A DNA stretch of 64,000 nt from Asterias rubens (taxonomy: Eukaryota; Echinodermata; Asteroidea; Forcipulatida; Asteriidae). The translations under genes and the position numbers were made by a program. Positions within the stretch are counted from its first letter, which is position 1. Every line of letters begins with the position of its first letter. Below, piece by piece: positions 22,201 to 37,200 of this stretch. The notes below the pieces were generated by a model. That model saw nothing but the letters and a program-made list of their open reading frames with translations, searched no databases and was not told the DNA's origin. The stretch covers positions 6,746,554-6,810,553 of the forward strand of contig NC_047070.1 of the NCBI RefSeq assembly GCF_902459465.1. The letters run 5' to 3'.

Positions 22201-25200
22201 TGTGATTCAGTTAAACTAGACGACTAAATACCTATCTAGTCATTGTGAAACCAGTGGTATGCATGCGTATACACCAGTACACTTTTAAAACTATGTAGTA
22301 ACAGTGTACAGTTTCAGGCCTCAAGATCCCACAGCACCCACATCATTTTCCGCGGTAACCTATATAAAACAGATGCTAAATGCTATGGTGCCCTACTGCA
22401 AGGTTCCAACATTAGTACATGCCATAAACCATGAGAAAACCTTAAAAAATTACAGTTTCTGATAGAACTTTAGAATTGCCTGCACTACATAGTACAAGAG
22501 CAACATTTTTTGTGCCACTTCAAGAATGAAACTCAAGGCATCGGGTATTACACTTTTTTCATGACTGTAGGCCTGTAGGCCTAAACTGTACGGTGTACAG
22601 TTTGGCTGGTTTGATGACAATTGACATTTAAAACAAAATACATTTGATTTTCTCTGTCTTCAAACCCTGGTCTGTATCACATAAATATGTCCAGTATGTC
22701 ACATACACAGTACACAGGTCCTTTCTCTATGCTCCACCATAGAGGTGCCTTTCTCCGTGCTTGTGTGTATGATACATTAAAATCAAACTATGCCATGTCA
22801 GCATTTTGATGAAGTCTGTTCCTTGACGGCCAAACAACCACTAAATAACCCAGCACAGATTTCCACTGCACATCACTATAGCCATATAATATCCACACAG
22901 GCACACACATCTTCTACAACAAAACAAAAGGTCAGAGATCTACTTCTTGCGCTGCAAGTTGTCCACCTAGTTTTAAAAACTGTAAATTGAATTTACAGAT
23001 GTTGCTAATTCCATACTTGAATGAGAGGTCAACGCTGAGGGTCAAAACTCAGGAAGGACTTACTGTTGTTTGGTCTTTGGGAATATGTTTCATGAGGACT
23101 GCATACCATTGGTGGTAGCAGTGTGGCAGTTGGCCTGGTGTTGATCTCATGTGTCAAGGACATGGTGTGAATCTCGGAGCGAGGCCACCATTGTTGGACT
23201 TTTTCCAAGCTTGAACTTGCGTTCATAAATGCAAAATGCAATATCTGCAACTTGGCAGCTTGTGGGTATTGTGTGTTTGGTTAAAGCCATTGGACCCTTT
23301 CGGTAAACAGTATTATCCAAGGCCCACACTTCTTGTATCACAACTTCTATAAAATAACAAACATGTGAAAATTTAGGCTCAATCGGTCATCGGAGTCGTG
23401 AGAAAATAACGGGAAAACCCACTCTTGTTTCCGCGCGTTTCGCCGTGTCATGACATGTGTTTAAAATAAATCCGTAAGTAAAGCATTTCACCATTACCCT
23501 CTGTAAACCCTGTAAGTTATTTGTAAATCTATGAACTTTTATTTTTTTTTCTGTACCGAAAGTGTCCAATGGCTTTAAATGTCTACGTGTGTTTTAATGC
23601 AAAATGCGACAATTTTAGATTTCCTTGGAGCTTTAGAGGACTTCCATGTAGACTAGCTTGAATTTCGCCGGACCTCAGGCCAGTGATTTTAGCGTTGGGC
23701 TAGTATTCCTTCCTCCATGGTAAACTCATGCTGGCGGTCTTTTGGTATACCCAAACTTGGAGTCTCACAAATATTGTTAAATTCTGTTGATAATAGAAAG
23801 TGTACTGTAAACCTACCATTAAAACAGTTGAAGTAAATTTTCTCTTACTGCTTTATCATAGGGCCTGAAACAGTTTAAGGCCTAGACAATGTTAAACTCT
23901 GTAGAATGGTTTTGATCTTCTGGTCTTTCCTTTTATGTAAATCTGGTCCTGAAAATGTTGAACTTCTGTACAGGCCTTGGTGTCTTGTGGATTTCCCCCC
24001 CCCCCCCCCCCCCATTGCCCCAACCTCAAATTCAAGCCCGGGACTAACCACTACCAGCCTGTGGACTACCCATGGCATTTTTAGCAGTTTTTCTGTAGTG
24101 GCTTTTCGAAGGTGACAAAACCTGCTGTACGACCAAACACTTGAAACCTGCATCTCTTGACCCATGCACACTATCCACCCACAGTAGCGCCAGTTGTCAA
24201 TGCCAATCTGTTTAATGAACCATCAACCTTTGAGATGCCCTCTTGTTCTGTTTTTTTTTTCCACGGGCGCACCCCACTAAATGAGGAGAAAACTGAATGT
24301 CAAGCTCATTAATTTGTTGTTTGTATGCCTTCAAACTATTCTATTAGACAGATTTGAGAATCCAAGAAAAGGGATAGGCCCTTATTGTACAATTGTGACC
24401 TGGCGTATTGACTTTCAACTTGAGGCCTGAAATAAATGGTCAGACTGTTAGGCAAGAGGTGTTGGGACATTCTTGAAGATCGATGCTCGGATGTTTGAGA
24501 AATTGCTTGTTTAGTGTTGTTTTTATTTGGAGGGTAGGGTAAATAACTCGTCAGGCACTGGGACACCCTTTATTCCATTGAGCAGAGGATTAAAGTTCAA
24601 GAGTCAATGAATAATTTCCCCTTTACTGTAAAAGGTGCGAGACTTCTTAGTAATTTTCGTGTATTTATAAATGTTTAGCATTTTGCACTGTAAGCTATGT
24701 ATGGGAGTTTATTTAGTGGCGTTCACCCTTACTGGACAGTCTTCCCAGTCAGTGAAGGATTTCCTTGTATAGCAGAGCAAAATGCTATGCAAAATGTGTC
24801 AGGTGCTTCTCAAAAAATTATCATTTGCTACTCTATATTAGCATTCTGTGTGCACACAATTTGTACTCGGTTGTACTTTGTTAATGAAAAAGTGTTGGAT
24901 GAAATCTTTCCCTGCAAGTACATCTTTTCTGATGACTTGGCAAACAAACTTTGAGTTTCTGCCCATCAATTACCCTAATCAGATTCCTCCCCCTTCTCTA
25001 ATCAAGTTCAGTTCTTGCTCATTTAGGATCTTGATCCATGGCACACTCTCAGCATCCGTCTAATCTAAAGCACCACATTCCCATCCCTTCTAGTTTTGTA
25101 AATTCTGATTATTGTAAAGTTATTACCCAGAATTTACAGCAAATTAATTAAATTAAACAAACACCCCAGACAACTGGGCCTATGTACATTGTACATGTTT

Positions 25201-28200
25201 AAAAACAAATAAACACCCCAATTAAACCCATCACACATCACTTTATGGACTAAATAGTGTTTTTTTGAGCATTTTTTGATGGTAGTTTAACAGGTAGTTT
25301 AACTTAATGGAGAGAACACTCTGGTCATGATTCAAGCACTCTGTGATACCTCACCCCCTATACCCCAACCCAACCCAGATCTTTGCTGGGAACATCTCCC
25401 CCCTTATTCTTTGCTGTGTAGATTGAATTCAGTGGTACAAGAAAACCTTCAGGAACATTCTTATCGGCTTCGGAGGGTAACTGTTTATGCCTGGGTTTTT
25501 TTAAGAAGAATTCTTGAAAGTTTTGATTAAACTTCAAGAATTTTGCAAGTCAAGATGTTCGTGCTGGGTCACAGCATCGACCTCCATGGTCACAGCACCA
25601 TCACAACAGAGGTAGTTACAAGATCTGTGGTGCTCCGCAGCTGTTTTTGGCCCAATTGTAATAAGACACCTTGAGTTGTCACGTAGGCCAAATCTATTTA
25701 TGTGCACGTCAGACATCTGCTAGTGCACAGTGGTGGTGTGTACATTTGTACATGGACATGACTTACAAATGGTACACAAATATTTTTTATATTATAAACC
25801 ACAAGGGAAACTGATGGTAAATTTTGAAATGATTTTGGGGGTTATGAAATATTTTTTTAATGAGATATCGCCCCACAAGGACAAATGGCCACTTCCAGGT
25901 GAGGGCTGTGATTAAATCGGATTTGCGTTATCGACCCAAATAAACGGTCACCAGGGACACGTTGCCATCCTACTCCTGGAGCTGAAACAGGGTTACCCCC
26001 TTCACAGAAGGTAGTTATAAGGGTACAAATGTTATGTAGGCATGGGTATTCCACAATAGGAGCCTGGTTGGAAGAGCAGATTGAACAACCTTTCCAACTT
26101 TTTACCAAGCAGTTATGGTTAAGTGCCTCGCTCAAGGGCACAAGTGTCATGACTGGGAATCGAACCCACACTCTGCTGCTGAGTTTGGGTGCAATGAACT
26201 ATATGTAGACGGCTCGGCAATGGTGATATACATATTGTTTACACAGCCACCTTTTGATTTCCCCATTTCCCTAAGTATTTCCACTATTCATGTGGACCTG
26301 CTTCCTACTTGTTGATGTTCATATTTGGAAGAAGCTGTGGCGAACAATGTTCATGTCAATCGCCTACATGAACATTGTACATTGATAGATATTGGAAGCA
26401 GTTTACAGTAAGTTGTTTTGGAAAAAAAAGGAAATGGCTATTGGACCAAGGGAATTAAGGTTAGATAAGAAAGTACGTGTACATGTATGTATCCACTGAT
26501 TGAGCTACCTAACCACATAAATTGAGTAACAACACCTTTGGTAATTGTCAAAGAACAGTATGTCTCATTTGGTGTATCCCAACATACAGCATAAAATAAC
26601 AAACCTGTGAAAATTTTGGCTCTTTTGGTCATCGAAGTTGCAACTTGTGTGCTTTCAGATACATAATGAAAGCCTTTTTTTTTTAGTGAGAAATTACCTT
26701 TTTATTAAAAACCATGTTAATGCTTAATGTTACTTCAGAGGGAGCCTTTTCTCACAATATTACTATCAACAGCTCTCCATTGCTCGTTACTAAGTAACCA
26801 AGTTTGTTTTTATGCCAACAATTGTTTGAGTAATTACCAATAGTGTCCAGTGCCAAATAATGCATGGATGTTGGTGAAAGTGCAGTGTTCTGGAGTCCAG
26901 ACAGTTCGATGATGGCTTATATAAACAGTGACTAGACTCTAGAAACCCATCCAGGAAGTTCAGCTGTGACTAGTTTGTTCCATGTTGAGACTTGAATCCT
27001 CATGCTCCGATGCATTTTTGCACTTTAGTGCCATGTCTTGTACAATTATGACAAACTTTACAGACTTGTATAATCTTGTTATGGAACAATAACCAGTGCA
27101 AGAGATTATAAAACAGGTCTTGTCCTAGTCTTGGTTTCAGGTCTGAAGTCATGATTAGTCATACAAAATGTCTCGACTAGAGTCTCGTTTCAGTCAGGTT
27201 GGCTCAGTGGTTTCTGTCCCTGCCTTTCACCTGTGTGGACCCCGGTTCGACACCCGGACTGGAGCCTTGCTCTAAAATTTAGTATGTTTTTTATCCTGGC
27301 CAATCGTGTATTTTAATACCTTCCGATTGAAACTAAGAGTGAGCCACAGTTGGTTTTGTGAATTTGATATTAAAGCAACACGTTGCCTTGGATCGTTTAA
27401 GTTGGTCTTTGAAAAGCGTTTATGCATATGTTTAGAAAGATATTTTAAAAGTAGAATATAATGATCCACACAAGTATCACTCGAAATTGCGTGGTTTTCC
27501 TTTTACCTCGTCGACTAACACGGTCGGCCATTTATTGGAGTAAAAAATTTGACTCCCACAAATGGCTGACCGTGTTAGTCGACGAAGTAAAAGGAAAATT
27601 GGAAATTTTGAGGCGTGTTTTTTTTTTGTGTGGATCATTGTATTATACTTTTACAACATCTTTCTACCCCCATGCATTTTATAACAAATGGTTCCAAACG
27701 CTTTTCAAAGACCAACTCGAAACCGATCCAAGGCAATGTGTTCCTTTAATTGCCACAAGGTATATATGGTACAGTAATGCTTCCTACTGTATGTCAACGA
27801 ACTAGACATACAGGTGTATATCTATTGTTGTACACTACACGTGTATATAACCTTGCTGTGGTTTTTAAAATCACTATTAAGGTTGGCACAAAGATAAAAC
27901 CACAAAAACAAACATTGCTAACCCCTGGGATAAAGTAAAACTTCAGATAAGGTGTAAACTCACTCTGCCTATTGTATTTAAAATTTAGTCATTGTGATTA
28001 TGTAAACATTAAAGACTTGCTATTCAGTATAAGTTTGACTTACTATTTCACTCAATCAATAATCAGTATTCAGTAGGGAAAGATTTTGTCAAGAAATTTT
28101 AATAGATTGTAACCAGGGAGAGTTTAAGGAAAGGCCTTGGAACAATTTTATGCAGGTCTGATCAAATATTGTTTTATTTCTTAGAACAACAAATAACAAT

Positions 28201-31200
28201 TTGTTACACTAATTTGACTCATGTATAGTTTAAACCCGATTCTTAAGGCTACCAGATAATAGGGGCAGTCTGTAAAACACAATAATTATAGAGAAAACAT
28301 TATTACTGATTAATAAAAAAACCTTAACTACAACTGGTTCAGCGGAATATTAAATCTTCGTCTTCGTCTAATATTAACGATCTTTTGACCACGAAGATCA
28401 CTGCATTACAATCAAACAGTTATAATCCGTACAACTATAGATACTTTAAATGGGAGTCAACCATTTCTTAGTAAACCAATACGTGTACGGGAGTATTAAC
28501 TGCAATTCTAAACATTGTAAATCTAGTACATGCACGAGAATTTCTAGGACCACAAGTTGCCTCATTATAACTTATAGTTTACATAAAACTCTCCACATAC
28601 TGATAGTTAAATATTCCGTACCTTCAATAAATAACAGTGTCGTAACGTTGGTGGAATAACCTTGTCTATATGAGCTTCACGTCACGGTGGTCGGCATTTT
28701 AACTGAAGACAAAAATATATGCCAAACATTCTGATAATATTGTGAAGTTTGTGGAAAATGTGGAACATGGAAAATAGTAATTTGCCGAATAAATATTTAT
28801 CTGAAGTCTTTTAATGTTCTAGAAATTACCGGTATGGCCTACATCATTTGTAACTGGAAATAGCTTGACTGGTATTCGATACAAATCCTACAAGCGGGTC
28901 ATGAATTTGAATTTACTTAATAAATGCACAAAAGAATATGTTCAGTGCTAACTAGATGCAATCTTAAACATGTGAAACAAATAATGCCGTATTTCTCTAG
29001 CATTTCCACTATTTGGACATTCTAATATTAACAAATTTATGGCAATTAAACATTACACATTGTATTTTCATTGCAGCGTTTCTGAAGGTTTGTTACAATA
29101 ATTATTTTCTACACTTTAACTCACCAATTCATCGCTTGAACACTATACTGTTACAGGTGGTAGGAGCATTTATTTAAACTCAGTCCCCAGAAGTCGCAAC
29201 TCATAAAACGTACTTGGCTAACTTAACAACTAAGGAAACGGAAACATACACTTTTCTACACTCACCGCAACTTAGCCTAGTATTTAATTGACGGGAGTGG
29301 CATTAACGAACAACTTAAAATACTTCAAGTAAGTAATCAATGACCGCAGCTTGAGGTCAGCTGGTTACAAGATGTTAAATTTGCATCGGGGATAAAGAAT
29401 ACTAATTTGGGTGTTTACCCATAGACAGATGTGTGTTAGCAACTGTATACCCCATACTTACCCGATTCCTGTGGAAAAAATACAACCGGAATACTACTAC
29501 TTGGGTGGGATTCGAACCCAAGACCCTTGCAATTCAGTCTTACCAACTACACTACCAAGATTGCCCGGTATCTTGAGGCAGTTCGAAACCTATGTTTTGC
29601 CAGAGGGTACTGCGATGATCCAGCAATTTTGTTCAGGCATAGAATTTTATTGTTGAGAGGCAAAAAAATGAAATTGACCATCACTTTGATTCTTGTATTT
29701 TGTTATAAATTTGTATACTCTTAAAGGGTTTTCCATTTTGGTCAGCTTTCTCTTTGTATTATTTTACTGGTAATATTCTCAATCTGTGCTGTTTGAATAA
29801 TGGTTCTTATCTACTGATTATAATATTATTACTGCTTTTATACACAGTTAGTCTTAATCTAAAATCTGAGACTTAAAGTACAAAGGCCATGATGCATGCC
29901 TTCATGCACAGTGATGTTCTGTGGATTCCACACTGTCCGACCATGGAGGTAGAAATACCTCCATGGTCCGAGTCTATATAAGTCTCGATTCCCAGTGGTC
30001 TAAGTCTGAATATGACTCGTGAGTCATAAAATAGAACGATTTCGTCCAGTAGTTTTGCAAAGCAAAAGTTTTAGACTCAACTAATTTTCTGCACACTCAA
30101 TGCTAATATTGACTCAAATTGAGTAGGAAGTGATGACTTTTGAGTAGCAACTGACACAGTTTAGGTAGCATTTTGCTTTGCTATACAAGGGAAATCTTTT
30201 GTTGCATGGTATACCAAGTCTGAGTCTACAAACAACTAATAGAATTCTCAAGTCCTTCAGTTAAGTCTTGGTGAAAAATGTTCTTTTTCCTTTTCACTAA
30301 TTATTGCAATTCCCCCATTCTGCACACAATATAAACATGAACCACCAAACAATGGCGGGCACATTACACTTGCACTAGTCTTGCTCAAGACTAGTCTATC
30401 TGCGATTTTTTACAACAAAATTAAACTCTTAAAATCAGGCCTGGAGTTACACAGAGGCCATGGTCGATTTTGCCCCAGGTCTAATGGCCTTGGTGCCCCA
30501 ACAAAAGGTACCATAGACTTCAAGATTTACCAACGAAAATGTCCGTGAAGAATACAAATGGTGTGGATGCTCTCCCAAAGATTAAATTCTAGGCCTGTAA
30601 AATATGCATGGATAGAGTTGGGGCTGCAATGATTTGTCTCCCCACACATGTGAGAATGTTTTTAATTTGTCACGTCACAAGCACAGAAAAACCTTTGTTT
30701 CCTAATTGCAGGAAATTACAATCCGTTTATTTCTGTGTATTGTTATAAACTTTTGCACAATGTGTCTGGTGAGGCAATTATCGATTGACAAAACAATCCC
30801 CTTACACATATTTTTACACTAGATCAATTGTGTGGTATTGAAAGTCAACAAAAATATTTATGACATTGATGCTGTTATTTTTAGAACAAATTTGATTAAT
30901 ATTTTTTGTCTAAAATAAATCCTATTGTTAAAAAATCAATAACACAAAACTGTTTTTGATATCTACAGTAGTACAAGGTTATATCATATGCTTTTTTATT
31001 GTCACTCAGAAAAACATTGTATTCAAAACAGTCAAATGCCTCATCATATAAATAAATATTTCATCATATAAATCAATATTTATACTAAGAATTTTTCTTT
31101 TTTGTTTACAAGCTTTGTAATTCAACAGCAGTTACAAATTTTACAGAACTAGGTCAATTCTTTGCTAAGCTAAGTTTTGCTGGGAACCAGTTGTGCACAG

Positions 31201-34200
31201 CATACACCTTATTACATTTTAGCTTGTAACATGTTTCCCCTAGGAAACCATATTCTGTGCTGATCAATTTGTTGACTTGTGCAAGCACAAAAAAATGCTG
31301 GTTAGCAAGTTCAAGTTTGCAAAAATTTTGTTTTTATTATCATCATCCTTTGGCCTTTGAAGGAAAAGTAGAAGCAGCTGTGATGCCAGGTTGCTCTATT
31401 CCTAATGAGTTGTTGGGTTTCAGTTAGATTGAGATTTGTGCCTTTTGTGATGGTTTTCATAAACTTGTTAATATCCGGTATCCTTCTCATTTTTTAGTAA
31501 GCTGTGTATTTTATGTCCTCATAAAGATGAGTAAGATAAATCTTCTCTTTCATGACTTGGTGTTTCTTCAAATGAAAAAAGTTCAGTTTTTCTGGCCTTT
31601 ATGCTTCGTTTTGAAAGGGCAGGGGTAAGGCACCGAGGCATTTTCTTCTCGGTAAAGGGCACCCGATGAGGAAAATGTAATATTTTACTGGAGCATTTCA
31701 AGGGCACCAAGGCAATGACCAGGGGGCATTTCAAGGGCAAAAGGCCCCCTAGTCTCCATGAAGTATCAGGCCTGGTTTACATGTACATTGTTAATTTGTT
31801 TCAGGACGTTTTTTGTCGTTTTGACTCAGGCGGTCAATTTTACAAAGAGTTAGGACTAATCCTAACTTAGGACTAGTCCTAGGAGATATTAAATTAATTA
31901 AATTTCCGACCTCGATATATAAAGACTAGTCTTAACTCTTTGTGTAATCCACCCCATGTCTGTTAAAACAAATTCTGGTCCAATAAACATTTTGAGCAAC
32001 AAGCCCTGTGGTCTTGTGGGTTTTTCCCTGAATTAGTTCACCAATGTGCGTTTTTGTAAGAGCAGTTGTAAACGAGATGTTCTTATCATTTGTATCTTGC
32101 AGAAGGAGCAGCCAAATTTAAGTGTCTACTAAGCTTTGCAGTAGGAGGGCTTCTTGGGGATGTTTTCTTTCATCTGTTACCGGAGGCTTGGTCTCACGTG
32201 TCACCAGGTAATAAGAATATGATGCATTATAGAAGAGCAATTTGTTTTCTCTTTCTTAAAGTGTTCATCCAAAAAGGGTTTGGGGTCTGGGTACTTTTTG
32301 TAGAATTGCCAGTATTTAGCGTTATTTAAAGGAACACGTTGCCTTGGATCAGTCGAGTTGGTCTTTGAAAAGCGTTTGTAAAACTTTGTTATAAAATGCA
32401 TATGATTAGAAAGATATTTTAAAAGTAAAGTACATTATAATGATCCACACAAGTATCACTCGAAATTGCGTGGTTTTCCTTTTAAATACCTCTTCAACAA
32501 ACATGGTCGGCCATTTTATGGGAGTCAAATTTTTGACTCCCATAAATGACTGACAGTGTTAGTTCGCAAAGTAAAGATTAAAATCACGCAATTTCGAGGC
32601 AAATGCGTGTGGATCATTTTATTCTACTTTTAAAACATCTTTCTAACCAAATGCATTTTATAACAAGCGGTTACAAACGCTTTTCAAAAACCAACTCGAA
32701 CGATCCAAGGCAACGTGTTCCCTTTTTAAAAACTTGTTAAATTCTCTACCAATGTATGTTGGCGGTCTACTTATTTTTGTCAATATCTTTGAGCGCCGGC
32801 CTTTTAATCAGGAGGTCATTGGTTCAAATCCGCTTTAGTAAATTTGTCTTTGTTCGACCCAAATTCATTTAAAATTTACCCAGTCAGTTTCCTTTGATGT
32901 TTACTATTTATTATTATCAAATGTCCGATTTGCAGATGATCATGCTGGCCAGGTCAGCATTGGACTTTGGGTCATCTTTGGCGTATTTGCTTTCCTCGTC
33001 TTGGAAATGATGTTTGGAGACAACGAAGCTGAAAAGCAAAATACAGAAGTAAAATTTAAAATAATAGGAATTTTAATATCAAAGAACTTTTTTAGGGACA
33101 TTGATGTTTCTTTTACTGTTACCTTTATTAGGACTGTTACTTTATTCTTGAAGAGGGGGGAGGGGTTTACTACAACATTGACACCGGGGTCGTGGGCCTC
33201 GGCTTCGAGACGAAGCCCAAGCCAAGGTTTGAGAAAGGCCCCACGTATGGTCTCATTCCTACTTCAACCTGACATTTCTTTTTTGGCCCTCAGAAAATCA
33301 GCGAGGTTGTTTTTTTAATTGCCAGGGGGAAAAAAGTATGTAAAAGCCCACAAACATGTACTATACATGTAGGGAGGCCCTTGTACTCAATAAAATGTCC
33401 TTCTTAAAAGGCCAAGTTTCTTTTTGATTATGTAGCCTAGCTTAGTAAACTCTTTGTTTTACTTGCACCAAAGGAAGTTTTAGTTGCCAAAGTTTCAAAC
33501 ATGTATTGTCCAAACGTTGAGATTTTATAAGAGTTTATTTCCTGTTGCGTTAGGCATACATTTTCAATGAGTTTCACTTGAATTTGGGAACATGTACACG
33601 CACTCTAGTTCCACCATACCAAACAGGCTTGTGCAATTTTAAACCAACTTTTCTCCTCAAAATACACAGAACGCAAACCCTCAGGGAGAGAAGCCTAAAA
33701 CTCACGACCCAGAAACATACCCACTTCCAAATAAGTCAGCATCGACCTCTGCTCCAGCCCTGGGGAACGGCCACATCATGCCGAAGAACAATAGCAAGTC
33801 CCGAAAACGAAGGAAAACGCAGGAAAATGGAGACGTCAGGAGCAAGGAAAGTGAGAGCAATGGGTGGAATGCTTCGAACAGACACGCCCTCAAACATGAT
33901 AACAACAATCACAATGGATATATGCAGTCGGTGGAGGATCATCAAAAAGTAGAATGCAAAGAGTCCAAAGTCAAGGTAAGATGTTAATAATATTTTTTTT
34001 TTTTTGCCCTCAAATAGGCCTATATATATATTTTTTTATTTCTTGTTTAAACCGACATTCAGGCTTCATTTGTTTATTTTTCTAACACTGATGTGATTTA
34101 AGCACTGTATATAAAATATAGCGAGACAGTTCTCTAAAGAATAAACTCTACCTGGCAAAGAGATACACACACGGTGTTAATGCAAACATATTAAGCACTG

Positions 34201-37200
34201 TATGCTCAATCCTTTAAGAGTTTTGTGAAAAAAATCCACAGGCAAATCACTTGGGTGGGATTCGAACCCCTGACCTTTGCATTGCTAGAGCAGATGTCTT
34301 ACCACTATAGTGCACTCGACCACTGAGCTAAGCAGGTGGCTAGAGTCAGCGTGAACCCCAAGTTTAAAGGCACTGTACACGTTTGGTAGTTGTCAAAGAC
34401 CAGTGTTCTCACTTGGTGTATCCCATCATAAGCATCAAATAACAAGCCTGTGAAAATTTGGGCTCAATCGGTCATCGAATGTGCGAGAAAATGATGACAA
34501 AAAAAACACCCTTGTTGGAGGAATTTGTGTGCTTTCAGATAGGAATAAAAGATTTCTAGCTAGAAGTCTTTTATTATTTTAGTGAGAAAATACCTCTTTC
34601 TCAAAAACTACAATCCTTCAGAGGGAGTCGTTTCCCACAATGTTTTATACTCTAAAAAGCTCTCTAATGCTTGTTACCAAGTCAGTTTTTAAGTTAATAT
34701 TTGTTTTAAGTAATTACCAAACGTGTACCTTCCCTTTAAGCAGCGGGTAGTGCAATGATATACCTGGCAAACTGATTGCGCGAGTATTGGAACTTCCAGG
34801 ACCAATTTAGGCCCTGAAATGCATTTTAAATCAGAGATCACCCAGTAGTATACATTGTCTGGTAAAAACAACTACAGGCTAGTAAATGTCATTTCCCAAC
34901 TTTGCCCTGTGGCTACTAAAAACTGTGCAACCTTCTTGTTTATACACTCATCTGTCTTCCTTTTCAGATGTGAATAAATACATTTTTAAAATGTATTAAT
35001 TTATTTTTGAGTGTGTTAATGTAATTCCTTTGTACATTAAAATGGTTCATCAGAAAGACACATGACAATACATGTTTAAAATCTGGGTTACTGAAACTTC
35101 CTGGGGGCAAGTAAAACGCGTAGTTGACTAGCCCCGTGAGCTGCATTGTAACAAGCTTTGAGCTTGAAATATTACGTTACAAAGCTTCCTGAAGTTGGTC
35201 TGAGGAGCAGAAAAGGGAACAAGGCTTCAGGCTAACGGCTTCACTAAGTGTTGTTTCACTTGTTACCTCTGTAATAATATGATCATCTTCAGCGAACGAA
35301 GGAACCTCATAGATTTTAACAATAACTGGAAATTTACTTACAGTTACGCCTTTTTGACATTTTGAGATCCGAAAGGTTACCGTGCCCTTTAAAAGAACAG
35401 TGTGCCCTAATGTGAATTCAGGATGGCTCGACACCCTCGGAGATTGCAAGTCATCCATCATTAATCAATACAAACTCAAGAGTAATAATCGAGCATCTGG
35501 GTAGAAGGAAGGGGTTTGATAATGATGTTGGCTGAGCCTCGTTGACTACGCGATGGCAGAGTTGGCCTCAAACCTCTAATTTACGCAGGAATTATGGGCT
35601 CTGCTGCATTATGTTTGCCCGCGAGTTATTGCGCATTTGCCTGTTGTCCCTCTGTGTTACGCTTGTTCTCGTTGAGCAGACATCTTGTCGTTATGGTGGG
35701 TGCATTATGTTTTTTTCATACATGTCAATTTGTCAAACAGAATTAAACCTGCCTTTGACGAGAAATGTAATAAAGAGAATCACCTTGCATCAAGCACCTT
35801 AGAGTAAAGTATTTTTAACGTGTGAATGAACATACTTAAAATAGTTTGAGTTTGTTGGTATATTTTTAAAATCACTTTTTGTTTTGTACCTTTTACAGCA
35901 GTTTTTACAATGCTGTTAAGTACCTCAAACCAAACAATCTGAAAATATTTTGAGTTGATTCATTTGTTAATGATTTTGGGGTTGAACAAAGAATTGACTA
36001 GAGTGGGATTCGAACCAACAACCTCCGGATTAACGTGCCAGCGCTCTACCAACTGAGCTATTCATTTGTTGGTACATTTTGTTTAAAGGCAGTGGACACT
36101 ATTGGTAATTACTCAAAATAATTATTAGAATAAAACCTTTCTTGGTTACGAGTAATGGGGAGAGGTTGATGGTATGTATAAAACATTGTGAGAAACGACT
36201 CCCTCTGAAGTGAAATAGTTTTCGAGAAAGAAGTAATTTTCCATGAATTTGATTTCGAGACCTCACATTTAGAATTTGAGGTCTCGAAATCAACCATCTA
36301 AGCGCACACAAGTTTGTGTGACAAGGGTGTTTTTTATTTCATTATTATCTCACAACTTTGACGACCAATTGAGCTCAAATTTTCACAGGTTTTTTATTTT
36401 ATGTTTATAAATGTTGATATGTGTTTACACCAAGTGAGAAGACTGATCTTTGACAATTACCAATAGTGTCCAGTGTCTTTAAGTCATTTTGCATTTGCAC
36501 TTTTAAAGGTTTTTTCCAATGGTTGTCATTTCTATTAAGTACCTCACACCGGACAGAAAGTATTGTTTAACATGTGAACGGAAAATATTTTTTAATTAAC
36601 CTTTCAAGCCTTACATTTTCGTCAAAAATTTCTGCAAAAAAGGTTACCTAATTTTCCTGTGCATTATTTTAGTGAAATTTAATGGTTATTAAAAAAAAAA
36701 TACAATATTAATCAACTCAAATAAATGTATTTTTTAAAGCCTTTATGTCCATTCAAATGTTTTCTGCTTGGTGCACTTAAAAAGTTACAACTATTGGAAA
36801 ATCTGCTAAGGTGATGGATGCAAAGTGGACCTCTTTATTGTTGTTTGAATTTAAGTTTGTACCTTGGATGGTATTTGTATTCTTTTCATTCAAACAGTGT
36901 AATTGTTTTATTCTTTAATATTATTTAAATAGTTTCTTCCCATCAAGAATAAGTGAAAAACATTTGGGGAGGTGGGTGGTCATTGAAGGCATTTAAAATT
37001 TAATCACCCAAAATCTTAACTGGAAACAACTTCCACAAAACAAGGCCAACATTCCCCCCACGCATTTTTGTTCATGAATAAAATTTGGTAAAATTGTTGA
37101 GAGAAAAAAAGCTTTGTGCAATCAAAACTACTTGACTCCAAATATATATATTTTTTAACAGCAGAGTAAAATTTGAATGGCTGTTCCAATCCTCCCCTTA

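Larger units (their letters stand above)
19579..32102. other. ZIP13 intron 1
   Basis: A 12.5-kb intron. Besides the listed repeats no coding exon stands out. 19700-21050, 21240-23280, 23600-26080 and 27760-29400 are AT-rich without recognisable features, apart from a C19 run at 23995. Confidence 0.7.

Noticed and set aside
22790-23341. Several 60-75 codon ORFs in ZIP13 intron 1
   Set aside because: No codon bias, motif or splice context; the length is expected by chance in an intron of this size.
35177-35461. 94-codon minus ORF in ZIP13 intron 4
   Set aside because: It has a plausible look, but there is no signal, domain or splice context, and its start lies in repeat-like AAAGGGCACGGTAACC sequence.
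36000-36062. A possible functional tRNA gene on the minus strand
   Set aside because: A and B boxes are good, but there is no acceptor stem and the sequence continues into a repeated SINE body found at 32795 and 55640.
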